Below are positions 1-3,742 of a stretch of DNA of 7,299 bases, piece after piece. The DNA is taken from assembly GCA_030646555.1 (NCBI GenBank), contig JAUSKP010000033.1:1-7299 (forward strand). Reading direction: 5' to 3'. The stretch is from a bacterium (GTDB lineage: Bacteria > Patescibacteriota > Minisyncoccia > UBA6257 > 02-FULL-45-10c). The position numbers were made by a program, and so were the translations under genes. Below the pieces are notes generated by a model. That model searched no databases and was not told the origin of the DNA. It worked only from the letters and a program-made list of their open reading frames with translations. Positions within the stretch are counted from its first letter, which is position 1. Each line of letters opens with the position of its first letter.

Positions 1-16
1 GCGCGAGGAGGAAATC

Positions 17-138
17 GTAGTCTGCGACTACCTTTCCGACGAGCAACGAAGCGATGTAATAAAATAGGCGCGTCCCAAAGGGTTGTTGCCAAAATGAAAT
101 AGCTCATCGTCGTTCCTCCTCGGAGTATCTAAAGATAC
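17..138. repeat. cluster of inverted repeats at left edge
   Basis: Three nested or adjacent inverted repeats lie here. GTAGTC/GACTAC (17-22/26-31) is a perfect 6-bp hairpin with a 3-base TGC loop. GTATCT/AGATAC (125-130/133-138) is another short hairpin, lying inside a longer arm pair (82-102/161-182). CGAGGAGG (4-11) also recurs inverted at 115-122. No poly-T tract follows any of them, so they are not ordinary terminators. No protein family is recognisable in any frame. The style resembles intergenic palindromic elements; whether it is repeated elsewhere in the genome cannot be seen from this window. Confidence 0.55.
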
Positions 139-182
139 ACCATCGTCGTCACTTCTTGATCTATTTCATTTTGGCTAACAAC
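82..182. repeat. 21/22-base inverted repeat with 58-base loop
   Basis: The left arm (82-102, beginning GTTGTTGCCAAAATG) and the right arm (161-182) are reverse complements over 21 bases, apart from one extra base in the right arm (GCC against AGCC). The loop holds a smaller hairpin. On the minus strand it also holds a GAGGAGG Shine-Dalgarno-like sequence 7 bases before an ATG at 107. It could be a long RNA stem, a pair of element ends, or a recombination site. There is no terminator-like T tract. Confidence 0.6.
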
Positions 183-241
183 GCGTCTAGAGCTATTACT
201 AAAATAGAGGTCTACCTTAGGACGGACCTGTTCTATCTTCA

Positions 242-350
242 CCCCCACACCAAAATTGTCTCCCCGGAGAGAATCGAACTCCCATTTTATCCTTAGGACG
301 GATTTGTTCTATCCATTGAACTACGGGGAGGTATTGATTTGGTGTGGGGG
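242..350. repeat. 13-bp perfect inverted repeat bracketing tRNA-Arg
   Basis: CCCCCACACCAAA (242-254) and TTTGGTGTGGGGG (338-350) are perfect reverse complements. They lie symmetrically outside the tRNA-Arg gene, 4 bases from its 3' end and 7 from its 5' end. In a transcript they would form a GC-rich stem capped by the whole tRNA. They could be ends of a small inserted element, or a processing stem for the precursor tRNA. Confidence 0.7.
259..330 (-). tRNA. tRNA-Arg (anticodon CCU)
   Basis: This 72-nt gene decodes AGG. The 7-bp acceptor stem CTCCCCG/CGGGGAG is perfect, followed by T8-A9 and the D stem GTTC/GAAC. The anticodon loop GTCCTAA has CCU at positions 34-36, on a stem with one A-A mismatch at its base. 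The T arm is GGGAG-TTCGATT-CTCTC with one G-U pair. The discriminator is A, and CCA is not encoded because the next bases are CA followed by A, so the end must be added by nucleotidyltransferase. It sits between 13-bp inverted repeats and inside remnants of a second tRNA-Arg. Confidence 0.93.
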
Positions 351-437
351 CAAGTTGAACTACGAGGGCATTTACTTTGAACCTATTTTAAATGTATCAT
401 CTAAAATAGCAATTTTGAAATTTAAAAGCAAGAAAGA

Positions 438-647
438 ATGAACTGCAGCGAATGTAAAAGGAAGCTATCAAAGCAAGTGGTTAAAATTGCAAAAGGTTTG
501 GGGGCTAAAAAAGTTATAGGAAGATGTTGCGGTCCTAATACCCGCTTTTTAACAAGTGAAAAAGCATTAGTCAGAGATGAATTTCTTAATGCTTTGTTTA
601 AGATAATTAAAAGAAATAATAAGACTTTCAAGAAATTCGGAAATTAA
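438..647 (+). CDS. small cysteine-containing basic protein, unknown function
   Basis: A 69-residue, strongly basic protein of no family I recognise. It has a CxxC pair at residues 3 and 6 and a CC pair at about 30-31, an arrangement that could bind a metal ion. This would be an atypical zinc site, and the spacing matches no ribbon I know. Lysines are dense throughout, including KRNNKTFKKF near the end, which suggests nucleic-acid or ribosome association; that is inference only. The start is ATG at 438 with only a weak purine stretch (AAGAAAG) upstream. Possible promoter elements TTTACT (371-376) and TATCAT (395-400) are 18 bases apart. A hairpin terminator begins at the stop codon, so this is a single-gene unit. 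Confidence 0.72.
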   Translation: MNCSECKRKLSKQVVKIAKGLGAKKVIGRCCGPNTRFLTSEKALVRDEFLNALFKIIKRNNKTFKKFGN

Positions 648-667
648 GGCGCGAATAGCGCCTTTTT
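646..667 (+). terminator. rho-independent terminator of the 438-647 gene
   Basis: AAGGCGC (646-652) pairs with GCGCCTT (658-664) across a 5-base loop and runs into a T tract (663-667). The stem overlaps the TAA stop at 645-647. Confidence 0.85.
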
Positions 668-687
668 AGTTATTAACATTAAACCCC

Positions 688-718
688 TTTACACTTTTAA
701 AGAAGAATTTGTTATACT
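688..718 (+). promoter_or_regulatory. sigma70-type promoter with extended -10
   Basis: TTTACA (688-693) and TATACT (713-718) are 19 bases apart. TG lies one base before the -10 (TGTTATACT), giving an extended -10 that compensates for the long spacer. Transcription would start near 725 and cover the structured or peptide-coding region at 756-984. Confidence 0.55.
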
Positions 719-755
719 TCTATTTAGTATTTTCAAATAGATAAATATTACGTTT

Positions 756-982
756 AAAGAAGGGTAGTTTATTAAGTTTAAAATAATTTCGTAAATTCGT
801 TATTGTGAGGATGATGAATTTCAGCGAAATACTTTTAAATAAGATAAACCTGGGATATCAAGTGGCTTGCAGGATATTAATAATTTATTTATCTTTTGAT
901 CCTCTAGCACAAGCATATTCTGGAGCGGGAAATATTTTGGCTATTCCAAATTTGGAGCTGAAATCTTTACCGACCCTTCTTT
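756..982 (+). ncRNA. candidate structured RNA (unclassified)
   Basis: Several helices are mutually compatible. The ends pair as AAAGAAGGGT (756-765) with ACCCTTCTTT (973-982). A hairpin pairs 786-791 with 825-830 and 793-798 with 816-821. A second arm pairs AAGATAAA (841-848) with TTTATCTT (888-895), with CCTG/CAGG and CAAG/CTTG inside it. A third pairs CTCTAG with CTGGAG at about 903-927. AGGAT in the first hairpin loop could also pair with ATCCT near 899-903 as a pseudoknot. A promoter lies just upstream. It lacks the RNase P, tmRNA, SRP and group I signatures I know. AT-rich DNA yields chance helices, and a 57-codon frame overlaps it, so this stays tentative. Confidence 0.27.
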
Positions 983-984
983 GA
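811..984 (+). CDS. putative small secreted or membrane peptide
   Basis: A 57-codon frame opens with tandem ATG codons (811, 814) and ends at TGA 982-984. The predicted peptide has a polar N-terminus with lysine and arginine, a hydrophobic run (ILIIYLSF, about residues 22-29) and then LAQA followed by Y. That resembles a signal peptide with an A-x-A cleavage site, leaving about 21 mature residues with a leucine-rich end. GAGG sits immediately before the ATG codons, which is close spacing for a Shine-Dalgarno sequence. The start and GAGG lie in the loop of a 12-bp hairpin (786-830). No family is recognised. It could be a genuine small gene, the truncated front of a larger secreted protein, or a chance frame over a structured RNA. 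Confidence 0.33.
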   Translation: MMNFSEILLNKINLGYQVACRILIIYLSFDPLAQAYSGAGNILAIPNLELKSLPTLL

Positions 985-1083
985 ATGTAAGTAAGTTTGT
1001 TGTAGTATTATAAATACAGGCAAATCGATTTTATAAGGTCGCGATTAGCCGGATTCTAAAAATAAAGTTAATTTTTTAAAAAT

Positions 1084-1332
1084 ATGGCAAATAGTGCATT
1101 TATGAAGCCTTTGAAAGTTAGTGCTGAATTAGCTGAAGTTGTTGGAAAAGGTCCAATGCCTCGCAGTGAAGTGGTAAAAAAGCTTTGGGTATACATCAAG
1201 AAAAATAATCTTCAAGATCCAAAAGCTAAGCGTAATATTGTTGCTGACGCGAATTTGAAAAAAGTTTTTGGAGGAAAAGCGGTCGTCGATATGTTTGAGA
1301 TGACCAAGTTAGTCTCTAAACATCTTTCTTAA
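1084..1332 (+). CDS. SWIB/MDM2-domain protein
   Basis: An 82-residue protein that is essentially one SWIB domain (about residues 8-80). Hallmarks are the N-terminal hydrophobic strand with LKVSAELAEVVG, the PMPRSEVVKKLWVYIKKNNLQDP block (about 24-46) and the C-terminal lobe with N-I-V-A-D, L-K-K-V-F and F-E-M-T-K-L (about 51-76). SWIB domains fold like the p53-binding domain of MDM2. In eukaryotes they occur in SWI/SNF complexes. In bacteria they occur alone or fused to topoisomerase I, notably in Chlamydiae and some Patescibacteria, where a chromatin or nucleoid role is supposed but not shown. ATG 1084 has no Shine-Dalgarno sequence. A possible promoter is TTGAAT (981-986) with TATTAT (1006-1011). 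A strong terminator follows directly. Confidence 0.93.
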   Translation: MANSAFMKPLKVSAELAEVVGKGPMPRSEVVKKLWVYIKKNNLQDPKAKRNIVADANLKKVFGGKAVVDMFEMTKLVSKHLS

Positions 1333-1370
1333 AATAAAAATCCGCTCTATTCTAGGGGCGGATTTTTATT
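1332..1370 (+). terminator. rho-independent terminator after SWIB gene
   Basis: AAATAAAAATCCGC (1332-1345) pairs with GCGGATTTTTATTT (1358-1371), with a G-U-extended upper stem and a short loop. The A tract on the left and T tract on the right mean it could also work on the opposite strand. Confidence 0.88.
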
Positions 1371-1399
1371 TGCTAGAGGTTAAATAGGCGTGATATACT
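1370..1399 (+). promoter_or_regulatory. extended -10 promoter for the zinc-ribbon gene
   Basis: TGATATACT (1391-1399) is a TGN extended -10 with TATACT at 1394-1399. A weak -35, TTGCTA (1370-1375), lies 18 bases upstream. The predicted 5' leader before the ATG at 1452 is about 45 bases. The same TGNTATACT form occurs at 710-718. Confidence 0.5.
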
Positions 1400-1451
1400 T
1401 ATAGGATAATTTAATGGTCGAGGAATTTAATTAATTTTTCAACAATAATTT

Positions 1452-1625
1452 ATGGCAGAAGCAGTAACAGGATATTGCGTAAAGTGTAAAGAGAAAAGAG
1501 AAATTTCTGATCCAAAAGAAGTTGCTATGAAAGGCAAGGGCGGAAAAGAAAGAAGGGCGATGACTGGCGTTTGCCCAAAGTGCGGCACCAAGATGTTCCG
1601 CATCATGGGTGCTAAAAAAGAGTAA
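1452..1625 (+). CDS. DUF5679 zinc-ribbon protein
   Basis: A 57-residue protein matching the DUF5679 family. An N-terminal knuckle has C9-V-K-C12 and a C-terminal knuckle has C41-P-K-C44-G. Between them is a basic loop with GKGGKERRAMTG and after them the typical end T-K-M-F-R-I-M-G. Four cysteines in this arrangement should hold one zinc ion. Family members are short single-domain proteins common in Patescibacteria and archaea-like small genomes. Their function is not established; the basic charge allows RNA or DNA binding. ATG 1452 is chosen because the whole domain starts there. There is no Shine-Dalgarno sequence nearby (the GAGG at about 1420 is too far). It has its own promoter and terminator, so it is a single-gene unit. 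Confidence 0.92.
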   Translation: MAEAVTGYCVKCKEKREISDPKEVAMKGKGGKERRAMTGVCPKCGTKMFRIMGAKKE

Positions 1626-1647
1626 GATTTATAGCTATAAACCTTAA

Positions 1648-1682
1648 AACAAAAAATCTGGCTAAATGCCCGATTTTTTGTT
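1648..1682 (+). terminator. rho-independent terminator after DUF5679 gene
   Basis: AACAAAAAATC (1648-1658) pairs with GATTTTTTGTT (1672-1682). GGC/GCC sits above one T-C mismatch and the loop is 5 bases. The symmetric A/T flanks could stop transcription in both directions. Confidence 0.85.
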
Positions 1683-1751
1683 AAATTAAGGTTGGGCTAA
1701 AATAATTTTTCAAATTGTTCGCCTCTAAAGAGCCGAGCTCTCGAGTTTTAG

Positions 1752-1838
1752 GGAAGGTTCGCATAGTGGTCTATTGCGCCGCATTCGAAATGCGGTTGGG
1801 GAGAAATCCCCTCGGAGGTTCGAATCCTCCACCTTCCG
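1752..1838 (+). tRNA. tRNA-Ser (anticodon CGA)
   Basis: An 87-nt class II tRNA for UCG codons. The acceptor GGAAGGT (1752-1758) pairs with ACCTTCC (1831-1837), and the discriminator is G, as usual for serine tRNAs. The anticodon arm CCGCA-TTCGAAA-TGCGG places CGA at positions 34-36. The long variable arm contains GGGGA/TCCCC, and the T arm is GGAGG-TTCGAAT-CCTCC. CCA is not encoded (the next bases are CAA). The last 18 bases plus one recur downstream at 1942-1960. Just upstream (1724-1745) lie short palindromes including GAGCTC and CTCGAG, with no clear promoter. Confidence 0.94.
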
Positions 1839-1960
1839 CAAATTTTCTTACCACCTTTATGGCGGTTAGAAAAGTTTTGATGATAGATTCGAACCGAAGG
1901 CCGAAATCACGCAGTGATGAGGTCTCGACTGAAGGGAGAGGCGAATCCTCCACCTTCCGC
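1821..1960 (+). repeat. 19-base direct repeat of the tRNA-Ser 3' end
   Basis: CGAATCCTCCACCTTCCGC occurs at 1821-1839 (end of tRNA-Ser) and again at 1942-1960, so the two copies are 121 bases apart. Similarity continues with mismatches on both sides (GAGG before, AATT after). The downstream copy is followed by CA, giving discriminator G plus CCA. A duplicated tRNA 3' end is the classic footprint of an integrase attachment site. The roughly 100 bases between the copies encode no recombinase, so this would be a remnant. The interval also holds a perfect ATCAC-GCA-GTGAT hairpin (1907-1919). Confidence 0.72.
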
Positions 1961-2167
1961 CAATTAGGAAATGAAGCAGTTGGCGCAAATATCAAAAAGG
2001 TACGAAATAAGCTTGGCTTGGCCCAAGACGACTTAGTGAGAAAATCCGGAGTAAAGCACACTGCCCTTACCAAAATTGAGAGTGATGTGGTCGTAAAGCC
2101 AAGCGTGCAAACGGCTGCCAAGATCGCCAAAGCATTGGGCGTTCCAATGGAAGATATGGTAAAATAA
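1859..2167 (+). CDS. XRE-family helix-turn-helix regulator
   Basis: With ATG 1859 the protein is 102 residues. Residues about 43-101 form a complete XRE/Cro-type DNA-binding domain: IKKVRNKLGLAQDDLVRKSG is helices 1-2, KHTALTKIES (about 66-75) carries the recognition helix, and KIAKALGVPMEDMVK closes the fold. Such single-domain proteins bind operator DNA as dimers. The first ~40 residues look non-native: they are translated from the sequence between the tRNA-Ser repeats, and the repeat copy itself encodes about residues 28-34. There is no in-frame ATG between 1882 and the domain and no Shine-Dalgarno sequence, so the real start is uncertain. ATG 1880 is the other candidate. A TTG at 1715 would overlap tRNA-Ser and is rejected. 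Either the native front was replaced by an insertion or a non-ATG start is used. Confidence 0.8.
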   Translation: MAVRKVLMIDSNRRPKSRSDEVSTEGRGESSTFRQLGNEAVGANIKKVRNKLGLAQDDLVRKSGVKHTALTKIESDVVVKPSVQTAAKIAKALGVPMEDMVK

Positions 2168-2182
2168 TACGAAGATATCAAA

Positions 2183-2224
2183 ATCATAGGTGGTAATTTA
2201 GTCGAATTACTACTATGATATAAG
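2183..2224 (+). promoter_or_regulatory. long hairpin with overlapping extended -10 promoter
   Basis: ATCATAG-G-TGGTAATT (2183-2198) pairs with AATTACTACTATGAT (2205-2219) with one bulged G and one G-U pair, over a 6-base loop. No T tract follows, so a terminator is unlikely. TGATATAAG (2216-2224) overlaps the right arm and reads as an extended -10 for the gene at 2257, with a weak -35 (TTTAGT, 2197-2202) inside the hairpin. At DNA level the inverted repeat could be an operator, perhaps for the XRE protein just upstream; that is inference. Confidence 0.35.
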
Positions 2225-2256
2225 TAAACAGTAAATAAATTAACCAAAAAAATATT

Positions 2257-3105
2257 ATGAAAAAAACATTTATATCCAGTACATTTGCATTAGTAGCCCT
2301 GTTTGCATTTGCGAGTGGCACTGCTTTTGCGCAAGGAACACAAGTGAACCTTCCTTCGGCCGGTTTCACTCCCGAAAGCCCTTTCTATTTCCTTGATCGT
2401 CTGGGCGAAAATTTACGGCAATTCTTTACTTTTAATCCCGAAGCAAAAGCCAAACTCCAGATTGAGTTTGCAGGAGAACGTATCTCGGAAATTAAAATTA
2501 TGATTGAGGAAAAAGGAGTTAACGCAAAAGGACTTGCGATAGCCGAGTCGCTTCTTAAAGCCAATGTGGCGTATGCCGCGGAGATTGTGAATGAGGAAAA
2601 AACAACCGGTAAAGATGTTGCCGCTCTCGCCAAAACACTCAATGATGAATTTGATGTACGGGATAAACTTTTGGAGCAAACTTTTAAAGACGCGAAAGCG
2701 CAACTCAAAGCCCAACGCAAAGAAATCAAGACAAATCTTCTTAAAGAGGCGCGCCGTGTCGGAGACACCGCGCAGATAGCAGTATTGGAAGCACAGCTCA
2801 ATGATATTGATGGACAAATTGACGCGCTTGGACAGAAAAAAGATCAGCTCGAAAATTCTCTTCAAAACGAGCAGAAAAACATAGAAAAAGAAATGAGCAA
2901 GGATGATCAGAAAAAAGAAGCAATTGAGCAGAAAGAAGAGCAAGAGGCCGTAGAGGCGGAGGAGGCAAAGGAAGCTGACGAGCCGGAAGAGGCCGTGGAA
3001 CAGCCGGAGGCGGGAGATAAAGATAGTAAGAAAGATAATTCTCAAAATTCAAATTCTTCAAATCAGGGCAATCAAAACACCACTAAGATAGAAGACAACG
3101 AATAA
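2257..3105 (+). CDS. secreted DUF5667-domain protein with charged coiled coil
   Basis: A 282-residue exported protein. Residues 1-25 are a typical signal peptide: MKK, a hydrophobic core FALVALFAFASG, and cleavage after A-F-A25. Residues about 34-140 match DUF5667, with the hallmark SPFYFLDRL (41-49) followed by QFFTFNPEAKAKLQIEFA (55-72) and ER-I-SE-I. This helical extracytoplasmic domain of unknown function is frequent in Patescibacteria. Residues about 140-235 are a long heptad-rich helix, very rich in K, E and Q, likely a coiled coil. About 227-255 is strongly acidic, and the rest is a low-complexity Ser/Asn/Gln tail. No C-terminal anchor or sorting motif is visible. ATG 2257 has no Shine-Dalgarno sequence. 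It might shape or coat the cell surface, which is inference. No clear terminator follows. Confidence 0.9.
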   Translation: MKKTFISSTFALVALFAFASGTAFAQGTQVNLPSAGFTPESPFYFLDRLGENLRQFFTFNPEAKAKLQIEFAGERISEIKIMIEEKGVNAKGLAIAESLLKANVAYAAEIVNEEKTTGKDVAALAKTLNDEFDVRDKLLEQTFKDAKAQLKAQRKEIKTNLLKEARRVGDTAQIAVLEAQLNDIDGQIDALGQKKDQLENSLQNEQKNIEKEMSKDDQKKEAIEQKEEQEAVEAEEAKEADEPEEAVEQPEAGDKDSKKDNSQNSNSSNQGNQNTTKIEDNE

Positions 3106-3243
3106 TGGCCATTAGAATTAGAGTCGGTGGATTTTTGATTTGATATAGCCGCCAAGCTGCTCCGTGCGTCCGCCTTATACGGCCGAGCCAAGCCAGTTCC
3201 GTTCGGATATTTTCAAACAAACACTGCTTTTATTTGACTTTAG
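3106..3243. other. non-coding spacer with a GC-richer patch
   Basis: No open frame of note and no convincing terminator is visible after the DUF5667 gene. Bases about 3148-3208 are clearly richer in G and C than the flanks and contain the related words GCCGCCAAGC and GCCGAGCCAAGCC. This may be a decayed gene or an intergenic repeat. Confidence 0.3.
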
Positions 3244-3263
3244 ATTGTAATTTAATTTACAAT
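3244..3263. promoter_or_regulatory. palindrome, possible operator before the 119-residue gene
   Basis: ATTGTAA-N6-TTACAAT is a perfect 7-bp inverted repeat with a central TTTAAT. It covers the -35 position (3251-3256) of a TATTAT -10 candidate at 3274-3279. That is where a dimeric repressor would bind. As RNA the stem is weak and has no T tract in terminator position. Confidence 0.4.
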
Positions 3264-3293
3264 TGTTTTAGTTTATTATAAGAGGATTTTAAG

Positions 3294-3653
3294 ATGGAAG
3301 TCAGAGCGATTAATGAAGATTCAGAATCTGCTCAATACCATATTCGTCCGGAAGATATTGATGTTAGCAGGCATTTTTATAGCGCATTTGGAAAAGCTCA
3401 AGTGGAGTCTGCAGCTCAATATGTTGTGCGATTTTGCCAGCAATTAGGTGGTTGGAAATCATTCAGAAAGGAAGATCTTGAAAAGTTTTATTCTGAAAAT
3501 GGCGGCAGGAAAGAGAGGCTTTCAACTGATAACAAATTTCCTTTCTTTTGGTTAAATGAAAAACTGTTAGTGCAAAGACCAGATGGCAAGTGCTGTGTTA
3601 CTGATCTTTTTATTGACCGTTGCTTTAAATCTTCGCCGAATAGAAAAATTTAA
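3294..3653 (+). CDS. conserved-looking protein of unknown function (119 aa)
   Basis: I do not recognise a named family. The 119-residue protein is soluble, with no signal peptide or membrane segment. After a variable acidic N-terminus come YHIRPEDIDVSRHFYSAFGK (about 15-34), a helical part AQVESAAQYVVRFCQQLG with GGW (about 35-54), then EDLEKFYSENGG (60-71), and an aromatic core FPFFWLNEKLL (82-92). It ends CCVTDLFIDRCFKSS, with two adjacent cysteines (100-101) and C110. The helix-rich front and strand-like back suggest a small globular protein. The start is well supported: AGAGGA (3281-3286) lies 7 bases before the ATG, one of the best Shine-Dalgarno sequences in the window. A palindrome upstream suggests regulation. 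A terminator ends the unit before the Fic gene. Confidence 0.85.
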   Translation: MEVRAINEDSESAQYHIRPEDIDVSRHFYSAFGKAQVESAAQYVVRFCQQLGGWKSFRKEDLEKFYSENGGRKERLSTDNKFPFFWLNEKLLVQRPDGKCCVTDLFIDRCFKSSPNRKI

Positions 3654-3654
3654 T

Positions 3655-3679
3655 AATCGCCTCTATCGGCGATTTTTTT
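3655..3679 (+). terminator. rho-independent terminator after 119-residue gene
   Basis: AATCGCC (3655-3661) pairs perfectly with GGCGATT (3668-3674) over a 6-base loop and runs into seven T residues (3673-3679). Confidence 0.9.
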
Positions 3680-3680
3680 A

Positions 3681-3709
3681 TTGATTTTTTTGGAAAATAC
3701 TGGTAGTAT
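3681..3709 (+). promoter_or_regulatory. possible promoter of the Fic gene
   Basis: TTGATT (3681-3686) and TAGTAT (3704-3709) have a 17-base spacer. TGG before the -10 gives an extended -10 form. Each hexamer matches its consensus at 4 of 6 positions. The region is very AT-rich, so other choices such as TATATT (3707-3712) exist. Confidence 0.35.
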
Positions 3710-3742
3710 ATTATCAGTTGTTTTTTAAACTAAATATATTAA

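Larger units (their letters stand above)
210..369 (-). pseudogene. decayed, interrupted tRNA-Arg(CCU)-like gene
   Basis: Read on the minus strand, 369-354 begins GCCCTCG, then TAG and GTTC, exactly the acceptor, T8-A9 and D-stem pattern of the intact tRNA-Arg next to it. The reading resumes at 237-210 with GATAGAAC (D-loop and the partner half of the D stem) and GTCCTAA (anticodon loop with CCU at 221-219). An insert of about 115 bases carrying a complete tRNA-Arg separates the two parts inside the D-loop. No T-arm and no CGAGGGC acceptor partner are visible toward base 1, and the anticodon stem does not pair well, so this copy should be non-functional. Alternatively the two outer pieces are independent fragments left by duplications. 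Confidence 0.5.

Noticed and set aside
1..102. Plus-strand partial frames ending at 68 and 102
   Set aside because: Both enter from the left edge, share the palindromic repeat region and show no recognisable domain; too short to support.
256..441. 61-codon plus-strand frame across the tRNA-Arg
   Set aside because: It is the antisense of tRNA-Arg and its fragment; the repeated LNYG/LNYEG words come from tRNA 5' ends.
1730..1746. Adjacent GAGCTC and CTCGAG sites looking like a cloning linker
   Set aside because: No vector sequence surrounds them; short palindromes next to a tRNA gene are a simpler explanation.
1771..2247. 158-codon minus-strand frame
   Set aside because: It runs antisense through the XRE domain and tRNA-Ser; the XRE protein on the plus strand is the recognisable product.
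2413..3045. 210-codon minus-strand frame with hydrophobic residues
   Set aside because: It is the shadow of the DUF5667 gene: K/E/Q-rich coding sequence reads as F/L on the opposite strand. There is no start signal.
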